In this document: piece after piece, positions 52,150 through 58,625 of the stretch | Numbering within the stretch: position 1 is the stretch's first letter | Layout: the number at the start of each line of letters is the position of its first letter | Origin: CAADGY01 sp900696665 | GTDB taxonomy: Bacteria > Acidobacteriota > Terriglobia > Bryobacterales > Bryobacteraceae | Reading direction: 5' to 3' | NCBI GenBank assembly: GCA_035063885.1 | Contig: JAPSFM010000023.1 | Coordinates: 1-58,625 of the forward strand | DNA length: 58,625 bases | Notes under the pieces: model-generated | Told to the model about the DNA's origin: nothing | Databases searched by the model: none | Seen by the model: the letters and a program-made list of their open reading frames with translations, nothing else | Position numbers and translations under genes: made by a program

Positions 52150-54048
52150 CTATTTTTCGCCACGGACGATCAGAAAAGGTATACTTAAATCATGACGTAC
52201 TGAGTTAATTGTTGCCCCGAAGACAATGTCTTTTAAGCCTTTATGTCCGTGGGCTCCCATCACGACAAGATCGGGCTGGAGGGACTTTGCGTATTTCACA
52301 ATTTCCATCGCGGGGTTGTTGGAGTGGAGGATGACCTTTTCCGCGTTGATATTACGCTCCCGAAGCGACGTGGTGAGACGTTCGAGGTAGGCTGCACCTT
52401 CGCGCACTTCCACCGTTGACGATAATTCGCCGTAGACCTGGCTTGTGACGCCTTCCTCCACATGAATCAGGTACAGCGTTGCGCCGTGCGTCTGCGCCAG
52501 GGCGGCGGCATGGGAGATCGCATCGCGGTCCCGTTCCGAGTGATCGACCGGCACGAGAATTTTGCGGTAGGCTGGCAGTGTCAGCACACTCGAGGTGTCC
52601 GGGATCGCCATCGGTGCACGGCCGAGTTGCCGCCACCAGACAGGCAGGAAGGGCTCGAAAACTACCCACAGAAGTAAAGCCACCAGACCTGCCCCCAACA
52701 ACACAAGCAGGACTCCGACGGGCACGGCGTATGAGCCCGAGGCGCCGATCCATTCGGCGAACGTATCGTATACCAGCTTCAAATTGAGCGACACGATGAT
52801 TGCTGCCACCGTCCACGCGAGGGCTCTGACCCAGGTGGGACTGACGAACTCTCCCATCCGCCGCTGGTCGCTGGTGAAATGAACCAGGGGAATCACGGCA
52901 AAGGGCAATTGCATGCTGAGAATCACCTGACTCAGAATCAGGAGTCGGAACGTGCCCTCCTCGCCAGAGATGTAGATGGTGATGGCGGCGGGAATGACCG
53001 CGATCATGCGCGTGATGAGCCGCCGGAGCCACGGGCGCATGCGGATGTTCAGGAATCCCTCCATGACGATCTGTCCGGCCATGGTTCCGGTGAGGGTGGA
53101 AGATTGCCCCGCCGCAAGTAGCGCCACGGCAAACAGAACACTCGCCGCCGCCGTTCCGAGCAGCGGAGCCAGTAACAGGTGGGCCTGGTCGATTTCCGTT
53201 ACAACGATACCTCGCTTGAAGAAAACCGACGCCGCCAAAATGAGAATGGCAGCGTTTACCAGCAAGGCCCCGTTGAGCGCGACTACCGAATCGATCAGGT
53301 TAAATCGGCAGGCGGCCCGCTTTTCGCTCGTTGTGCTCCCGATGCGCCTTGTCTGCACCAATGCCGAATGGAGGTAGAGGTTGTGGGGCATAACGGTGGC
53401 GCCCAGCATGCCGATGGCTACATAGAGGCTGTCACGATTCAGCCGTGGCAGGAAACCGGCGGCCATTTCAACAAACGACGGTTTGGCCAGAATCATCTGC
53501 ACCAGGAAGCAGACGCCGATAATGGTGACCAGCGCGAGAATGAAAGCCTCGATCATCCGGATGCCAAAACGCGTGAACCAAAGAATGAATAGCGTGTCTG
53601 CGGCGGTGATAATCACGCCCATCAGCAGAGGCAGTCCGAAGAGCAGATTCAGTCCGATGGCTGCTCCGAGAACCTCCGCCAAATCACAAGCAGCGATCGC
53701 AATCTCGCAGAAGAACCACAGGACCAGCGCGATGGGGCGGGGATAAGCTTCGCGGCACGCTTGCGCCAGATCGCGATGGGCCACGATGCCGAGGCGCGCG
53801 CTGAGCGTTTGGAGCAAAATCGCCATCAGGTTCGACATCACCAGCACCCAGAGAAGCTGGTAACCGAAGCGTGCTCCTCCTTCCAGATCCGTAGCCCAAT
53901 TGCCCGGATCCATGTACCCCACGCTGACCAGATAGGCGGGCCCGGCAAAGGCGAACATCCGCTTCCAGATGGAAAGCTGCCCGGTAGGGACTGAACCGTG
54001 AACCTCCGCCAGAGAGCGCGAACTGTCAGCCGAGTTGGGGGTAATCAT
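52150..54048 (-). CDS. Nramp family metal transporter fused to a UspA domain
   Basis: The 632-residue protein joins an Nramp (MntH-type) transporter to a C-terminal universal stress protein domain. The transporter shows DPGN at 47-50 (GYMDPGNWATD), MPHNLYLHSA near 220 and about 11 hydrophobic helices; DPGN and MPH are the metal-binding motifs. The Usp domain begins near 492 (YRKILVPVDHSERDRDA) and holds the ATP-binding motif GAHGHKGLKDIVFGATINSV. The transporter imports Mn2+ or Fe2+ with protons; the cytosolic Usp may sense ATP or regulate it. Upstream an AT-rich stretch (54060-54090) contains an imperfect TTAACT/AGTTTA dyad that could be a metal-regulator site, but this is weak. Confidence 0.9.
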   Translation of the reverse strand: MITPNSADSSRSLAEVHGSVPTGQLSIWKRMFAFAGPAYLVSVGYMDPGNWATDLEGGARFGYQLLWVLVMSNLMAILLQTLSARLGIVAHRDLAQACREAYPRPIALVLWFFCEIAIAACDLAEVLGAAIGLNLLFGLPLLMGVIITAADTLFILWFTRFGIRMIEAFILALVTIIGVCFLVQMILAKPSFVEMAAGFLPRLNRDSLYVAIGMLGATVMPHNLYLHSALVQTRRIGSTTSEKRAACRFNLIDSVVALNGALLVNAAILILAASVFFKRGIVVTEIDQAHLLLAPLLGTAAASVLFAVALLAAGQSSTLTGTMAGQIVMEGFLNIRMRPWLRRLITRMIAVIPAAITIYISGEEGTFRLLILSQVILSMQLPFAVIPLVHFTSDQRRMGEFVSPTWVRALAWTVAAIIVSLNLKLVYDTFAEWIGASGSYAVPVGVLLVLLGAGLVALLLWVVFEPFLPVWWRQLGRAPMAIPDTSSVLTLPAYRKILVPVDHSERDRDAISHAAALAQTHGATLYLIHVEEGVTSQVYGELSSTVEVREGAAYLERLTTSLRERNINAEKVILHSNNPAMEIVKYAKSLQPDLVVMGAHGHKGLKDIVFGATINSVRHDLSIPFLIVRGEK

Positions 54049-54103
54049 GGATTCGGCAGTAATATTAACTGTAGTTTAGTATGGTTCTACCTCAGCCCTG
54101 GCG

Positions 54104-56359
54104 TCAATACGCTTTGCGCCGCTTGCGTACCAGGGTGAAAAGCATTGCGGCCAGAAAGCCGCTGGCGCTCATTGTGGCACCGGCAAATACCGAAACAGGG
54201 CGGTAGCGAAAGATAACAGTGTGCGTGCCTTCCGGGACAGCTACGGCCCGGATGGCCCCGTAGGCGTTATAAATGTGAGCCGGTTTTTCATCCACCCACG
54301 CCTTCCATCCCGGGAAATAGGTATCAGCCAGCACAAGTAGGCCGGCGCACTTCATATCCACTGTGATATCGACCGAGCCGGGCACTCGCCGTGTAATGCG
54401 GAACCGGTCTTCCCTGGCATCGCACCGGGTAATTTCCGGAGCCGGTTCCTGCAAAATGGCAGCAGTACGAAGATCCAGTCCGTTTTGTCGAACCAGGTCA
54501 GCAACTGCTTTTCCATCGCTGGCAATCACGATGTTATGGACGCTCCTTACAAGAGGATAGGCGGAACGATTAAAGTAAACTCTGAGATTCGAGACAGATG
54601 AATGATAAACTTCTACCGCACCCTCCCGGAGGGTGCCTGGGCGGGGTGGATCGCTTGCAACCGAATAGTTAACGGACAGAAGATCCCGGAAGCGGGCGGA
54701 GTAGAATTCATGTGCTACGAGATTGGCGGTGACACTCGCCAGATAGCCGCCGCTTTGTTCGATGCCGTACCAATCTCCGAAATTGTAGGGTATTTCCGCG
54801 TCCGCGAGTTCGACTCTCACAGGCCTGGGCTGTTTTTGCAAAAAACTAGCTATATCAGCGGATTGTCGTAATTTTTTCAAGTAGACTGTGCGATTTTGTT
54901 CCTCTGTAGAGACGAAGGAATAGGATGTAGCGTTGCTGATGTCGGCAAGTGCCACAGCAATAATGGCAACGGCGAACGCACGCTCGCTCAGCTTACCCGT
55001 CCGGCGTGCTGAAACAATGGCGCTCATCAGGACCGCGACCAAGCCGGACAAGATCCATCGAGTGTCGCCAGCCAGTTTGTAAGTGGCAGACAATGCTGTG
55101 GCCAGCGCGAGCATCGACATTCCAAATACGGCCAGAGCGATGGCGACCCTCCGGCTCCAAAGCGAATCGGGCTTCAGCGAAGCATCAAATCCATAGGCGG
55201 CAAGGGCTGCCGATGCAAAGTGAAACACGAGGATTGCCATGGATGGGGATCGCGCCTTCTCGACCAGGGGAACCATTGAATAAAGAAGGCCATGAAGTAG
55301 GGAATAGCCACCAAGGGCAGTGAACAATCCAGCTATCGCGACAACCGCGAAGATCCGCACTTCGATGATACGCCACAACGCCGCCACACCCAGTATCGCG
55401 AGCGAAAGCGCTACCACGCCCCAGAACACGTCGGTATTGTGGCTACGGCCCGGCAGAATCAGTCCGGTCAAGGTATCCGGCGTGGCGGAATAGGTCTTAT
55501 GTACAGCATAAGGTACCTTGTCATTCCAACCGACGGGCTCCGAGCTTCCCACCCATCGCTTGGCGGCCTTACCGTATTCCAGGGCGGGTAGCGTCTGGAG
55601 GCCGCTGGAGAGAATAAATACGGCCGTGAACAACGCTCCGGCAGCTATTGTCCGGCGGCGTTTGTCTAGGCCTATCAGCAAGCCGTACAGCCAAACTCCT
55701 GCCGAAGCGAGGGTCAGGAAAATGGGAACCTGGTGGTGTCCGCTGAGCCACGCGACGCCGAGGAAGGCTCCGCTGGCGGCGGCGCTCGCGTAGGTGCGTT
55801 CCCCACGGAGACAGCGAAGTTGGAACAGGAACACCAGCGGCGCCCAGATGGCGCCATTCAACATCTGTGGCCAATCGACGGTACCGACATATCCGGAGAG
55901 CGCGAAGGCGCATCCGGCCAGAATGGATGCCGGGCGGCTGCGTCCCAGATCCCGGCAGAGCCAATAACAAAACAGTGCAGCCAGGTAATGAATCAGGACA
56001 AAATACCAGTTCAGATGGCTCTGCCGCAGCCAGCCATTGCGGAGCGAAGTCAGAAAGAAAAGCCAATTCAGCGGGTAAGCCGCTCCGGGCTGTCCTTGTC
56101 CAATCAGCGGCTGACCATACCACTGATAGGGGTCCCACATCGGAAACCGTCCGGCATGCCATTCTCCAGTCTGGAACTGGTACCACGGGAGCACCTGGTT
56201 GGCAAGGTCGGGGCTCTCGAGCCATGTGTACTCGTTGGTAAGGGTAAGTTTCCAGTAGAAGCCGGCGACAATCACGAACAGCAGCAGGACCGGTGTGATG
56301 GAGATCAGCCAGCGGCGTGGTTTAATGCGATCAGTGTGGTGGATTTCGGCCACCTGCAT
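54104..56359 (-). CDS. YfhO family membrane protein
   Basis: The 751-residue protein has about 12 hydrophobic helices and a large C-terminal soluble domain (about 500-720). Landmarks of the YfhO/GT-C family are the first loop with SPDLANQVLPWYQFQTGEW and PMWDPYQWYGQPLIGQGQPG, and later GLQTLPALEYGK. YfhO-like proteins are thought to help glycosylate cell-wall polymers by lipid-linked sugar transfer. The first extracytoplasmic loop Asp (SPD) matches the GT-C catalytic site. ATG at 56359. It is divergent from the FecR/DUF6600 gene (98 nt apart). Confidence 0.85.
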   Translation of the reverse strand: MQVAEIHHTDRIKPRRWLISITPVLLLFVIVAGFYWKLTLTNEYTWLESPDLANQVLPWYQFQTGEWHAGRFPMWDPYQWYGQPLIGQGQPGAAYPLNWLFFLTSLRNGWLRQSHLNWYFVLIHYLAALFCYWLCRDLGRSRPASILAGCAFALSGYVGTVDWPQMLNGAIWAPLVFLFQLRCLRGERTYASAAASGAFLGVAWLSGHHQVPIFLTLASAGVWLYGLLIGLDKRRRTIAAGALFTAVFILSSGLQTLPALEYGKAAKRWVGSSEPVGWNDKVPYAVHKTYSATPDTLTGLILPGRSHNTDVFWGVVALSLAILGVAALWRIIEVRIFAVVAIAGLFTALGGYSLLHGLLYSMVPLVEKARSPSMAILVFHFASAALAAYGFDASLKPDSLWSRRVAIALAVFGMSMLALATALSATYKLAGDTRWILSGLVAVLMSAIVSARRTGKLSERAFAVAIIAVALADISNATSYSFVSTEEQNRTVYLKKLRQSADIASFLQKQPRPVRVELADAEIPYNFGDWYGIEQSGGYLASVTANLVAHEFYSARFRDLLSVNYSVASDPPRPGTLREGAVEVYHSSVSNLRVYFNRSAYPLVRSVHNIVIASDGKAVADLVRQNGLDLRTAAILQEPAPEITRCDAREDRFRITRRVPGSVDITVDMKCAGLLVLADTYFPGWKAWVDEKPAHIYNAYGAIRAVAVPEGTHTVIFRYRPVSVFAGATMSASGFLAAMLFTLVRKRRKAY

Positions 56360-56457
56360 TCAGAGCCATCATAACGGAACTTCATCAGGATACAAAGGTT
56401 TCACATTTGGTCTCCGGTTTGCTATTCAGGGATACGAAAGTGAACTGGAGGCCAGTC

Positions 56458-58625
56458 ATGAGAGCCACTTATCCGATGTTGTTCTTGATGATGGCAGGCC
56501 TGGCGAGTTACACGTGGGCCGACGAAGATGATGGTCCGGGGCGCGGCGTCGCCCGGATCAGTGTCATCAACGGGGAGGTCTCAGTACGCCGGGGCGATTC
56601 TGGCGACCTGATGGCTGCGACCATTAATGCACCCCTCGTTGTGCAGGACACCGTCCTGACCGGGCTCTCCTCGAGGGCCGAAGTCCAGTTCGACTATGCC
56701 AACATGATTCGGCTGGCATCGATGGCGGAAATCCGCCTGGCGGAACTGGAGTATGAACGCTATCTGGTTCAAGTGGTCCAGGGCACGGTCACATTTCGCG
56801 TATTAAGGGATACAGGAGCGGAGACCGAGATCAGTACTCCGAGTGTATCCGTGCGCCCTATGAAAAAAGGGACTTACCGTATAACGGTACAGCCCGACGG
56901 CTCATCGGAAATCACCGTACGGTCCGGCGAGGCGGAGATCTATACCCCTCGTGGCACCGAACGTTTGCGTTCCGGGCGAACCATGATGGCGCGCGGTTCG
57001 CCGTCCGATCCCGAGTTCACCATGGCAAACAATATCCCGCACGACGATTGGGATCGTTGGAATGAAAGCCGCGACCGCGACCTGGAGCGCGCCCGAAGCT
57101 ATCAATATGTAAGCCGTGATGTCTATGGCGCAGAAGACCTGGACGGTCACGGCCGCTGGGTGAGTGTAGCGCCTTATGGGTGGGTCTGGTCGCCTCGTGT
57201 GGCGGTGGGTTGGGCGCCTTACCGCCATGGCCGCTGGGTCTGGATCGACTGGTACGGGTGGTCGTGGGTCAGCTACGATCCGTGGGGCTGGGCGCCTTAT
57301 CATTACGGCCGCTGGTTCCACGGTGGAACCTACGGTTGGTGCTGGTATCCCGGCCACATCCGTGCCCGTCACTACTGGCGTCCCGCTTTGGTCGCGTTTT
57401 TTGGATGGGGGCGGCACAGCGGAGTGCATATCGGTGTGGGTTTCGGCTCCATCGGGTGGGTTCCTCTCGCGCCCTACGAGCCCTATTACCCCTGGTATGG
57501 AAGCCGCTACTATCGCGGTTATCGCGATCGGGTCTATGTCGATAACAGCGTGCGTGTCGTAAACAACATCAATATCACTAACGTGTACCGGAATGCACGC
57601 GTGCGCAATGGCTACACCGCGGTGGATGCGTACGATTTCACACACGGGCGCGCGGGCCGGTATATCGACACCGCGGGTGTCGACTTACGGCGGGCGAACC
57701 TGGTAAAGGGCCAGATTCCGGTTGCACCTTCGCGGGACAGCTTGCGGTTGTCCGACCGCGAGGTGCGGGCTGGCAATCTGCCACAGAGCCGGGGGGGTGA
57801 CAAGTTTTTCAGCCGGCGGACGCCACAAACCATCGAGCGTGTCTCCTTCGAGGACCAGCGGCGCGGCATGGAAGAGATCGCCCGCCGTACTGTACCCGAT
57901 CGCAGCGGAGCGCCTGGTGGCACTCGGACTGAAGCGGCGGCAGGTGCACAGCCGGGAGCAAGCGGTTTTGTCCAGGGGCGTGCCGGCCAAGTCGAAACAC
58001 GTATTGGAAACACCAACGGCTGGCGGTCCGTCAGCGGCTCGGGTGTCGCGAACCGTTCAGACACGCCGGTGTGGTCCGGCGCCCCGAATGAAGGAGGTTG
58101 GCGCAGGTTTGGGGAGCCGACGGGATCAGGAAGCACCCGCGCCGAGCGGTCTACCGCGCAACCGGGGCGAACTAGACAGGATGGCTATCGCCAGATCGGG
58201 GAAGGCACCGGCCGAACGGCTGCGGATGGCTGGAGACGTTTCGGGAACCCGGCAACCGAGAACCGGCCGCCGGATCGGGGAGTTCGGCAGGCCGAGTCTG
58301 ATACCAGCCGCGGGCGCACGAATCGGATGGAAGGGAATTCGGCGCCGGTACGCAGCGATCCGAACAACTGGCGGAGGTTTGAGAGTAACACCACCTCGCC
58401 GGAACGTAGCGGGCGCCCCGGTTCGGCTGGCGGGGTTCGTTCTGAACGATATGAGCCCAGCCGTATGACACCGCGCGATGAAGGGTCGCGCAGCGGCAGC
58501 GGCTGGAGTGCGAGCGAACCCATCCGTATCAATCCGCCCATTGTCCGGGAGCGGGCGCCTTCACGATCTGACGGCGGCTCGCGCATGGAGCGCGGCGGCA
58601 TGTCGCGCAGCGGCAGCGGCTGGAA
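56458..58625 (+). CDS. FecR/DUF6600-type secreted protein, 3'-truncated by the window edge
   Basis: The frame from ATG at 56458 is open to the window end (722 codons with no stop), so the gene is incomplete. GGAGG at 56447-56451 lies 6 nt upstream. A signal peptide (MLFLMMAGLASYTWA) is followed by a FecR-like domain (about 35-170: VINGEVSVRRGDSG, AEVQFDYANMIRLASMAEIR), a tryptophan-rich DUF6600 region (about 225-350, many GRW, YGW and WAP units), and an Arg/Gly/Ser-rich tail with recurring GWRRFG/NWRRFE units. It is probably an envelope protein. No catalytic motif is seen. The gene diverges from the YfhO gene. Confidence 0.85.
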   Translation, partial: MRATYPMLFLMMAGLASYTWADEDDGPGRGVARISVINGEVSVRRGDSGDLMAATINAPLVVQDTVLTGLSSRAEVQFDYANMIRLASMAEIRLAELEYERYLVQVVQGTVTFRVLRDTGAETEISTPSVSVRPMKKGTYRITVQPDGSSEITVRSGEAEIYTPRGTERLRSGRTMMARGSPSDPEFTMANNIPHDDWDRWNESRDRDLERARSYQYVSRDVYGAEDLDGHGRWVSVAPYGWVWSPRVAVGWAPYRHGRWVWIDWYGWSWVSYDPWGWAPYHYGRWFHGGTYGWCWYPGHIRARHYWRPALVAFFGWGRHSGVHIGVGFGSIGWVPLAPYEPYYPWYGSRYYRGYRDRVYVDNSVRVVNNINITNVYRNARVRNGYTAVDAYDFTHGRAGRYIDTAGVDLRRANLVKGQIPVAPSRDSLRLSDREVRAGNLPQSRGGDKFFSRRTPQTIERVSFEDQRRGMEEIARRTVPDRSGAPGGTRTEAAAGAQPGASGFVQGRAGQVETRIGNTNGWRSVSGSGVANRSDTPVWSGAPNEGGWRRFGEPTGSGSTRAERSTAQPGRTRQDGYRQIGEGTGRTAADGWRRFGNPATENRPPDRGVRQAESDTSRGRTNRMEGNSAPVRSDPNNWRRFESNTTSPERSGRPGSAGGVRSERYEPSRMTPRDEGSRSGSGWSASEPIRINPPIVRERAPSRSDGGSRMERGGMSRSGSGW

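Noticed and set aside
54063..54080. A definite MntR/Fur box upstream of the Nramp-Usp gene
   Set aside because: The dyad is imperfect and no known consensus is matched; it is listed only as a weak observation.
56902..57645. A 247-codon minus-strand open frame opposite the FecR/DUF6600 gene
   Set aside because: It is antisense to the Trp-rich region and encodes periodic Ile/Val/Pro sequence, as expected for a shadow frame.
1..58625. tRNA, rRNA, phage, IS element or integrase genes
   Set aside because: None was found on either strand by eye. The many frameshifts are not accompanied by transposase sequence or terminal inverted repeats.

Overview
The window looks like a chromosomal segment of a GC-rich soil Acidobacterium, probably of the Solibacter/Bryobacter type. 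This is inferred from gene content: an FG-GAP/ASPIC (CRTAC1-like) protein, several Tat-exported Gfo/Idh/MocA oxidoreductases, a DUF1080 (3-keto-glycoside hydrolase) protein, a Nramp-Usp fusion, a FecR/DUF6600 protein and many secreted proteins with TIG-like domains. No rRNA, tRNA, phage, IS element or CRISPR array was seen.

Layout. (1) 1-3.6 kb: a translationally coupled trio with an unknown protein, a GH29 alpha-L-fucosidase and a CRTAC1/ASPIC protein. (2) 3.6-8.7 kb: a formate dehydrogenase operon (catalytic, four-cluster Fe-S and NrfD-like membrane subunits). The catalytic subunit is read through an in-frame UGA as selenocysteine, with a SECIS-like hairpin just downstream. (3) 8.7-11.5 kb: a stretch of decayed or frameshifted genes, a 106-residue Cys-rich ORF and a perfect 14-bp palindrome. 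(4) 11.6-20 kb: MFS transporter, glucose-6-phosphate dehydrogenase, membrane histidine kinase, beta-carbonic anhydrase, and a divergent DUF1080 / Gfo-Idh-MocA pair followed by an exported VOC protein. (5) 19.8-29 kb: M23 peptidase, a TIR-transmembrane-beta protein divergent from an unrecognised gene, a second Gfo/Idh/MocA protein, a tiny basic protein, an APC permease, an exported methyltransferase and a GNAT. (6) 29.1-34.6 kb: a minus-strand run of split transketolase (N and C halves), soluble histidine kinase, NarL-type regulator, amidohydrolase and PaaK-like protein, with an ACT-domain gene diverging from it. (7) 35.3-39.8 kb: five overlapping genes for acyl-CoA dehydrogenase, MeaB GTPase, methylmalonyl-CoA epimerase, methylthioadenosine phosphorylase and a GT9-like protein. 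(8) 39.9-42.5 kb: a divergent Tat-exported Gfo/Idh/MocA and Tat-exported DegT-type aminotransferase.

(9) 42.7-48.9 kb is the most unusual region. A PatA/PatG-like S8 protease gene (frameshifted as given) is coupled by an ATGA overlap to a small gene whose shifted frame encodes a CxxC-containing peptide, followed by a 32-codon gene with a strong ribosome-binding site. Diverging from it is an intracellular subtilase with two prodomain-like repeats, followed 5 nt later by a soluble ComEC-type metallo-beta-lactamase hydrolase. This resembles either a RiPP-like peptide processing locus or a protease/MBL conflict system. (10) 48.9-58.6 kb: a matrixin-type metalloprotease with surface domains, a coupled secreted protein, the Nramp-Usp fusion, a YfhO-like membrane protein, and a FecR/DUF6600 protein that runs off the window end.

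Single-base frame disruptions cluster in two places (8.7-11.5 kb and 42.7-45.0 kb), while most flanking genes are intact. These could be genuine decay or local consensus errors in the assembly; the sequence alone cannot separate the two.
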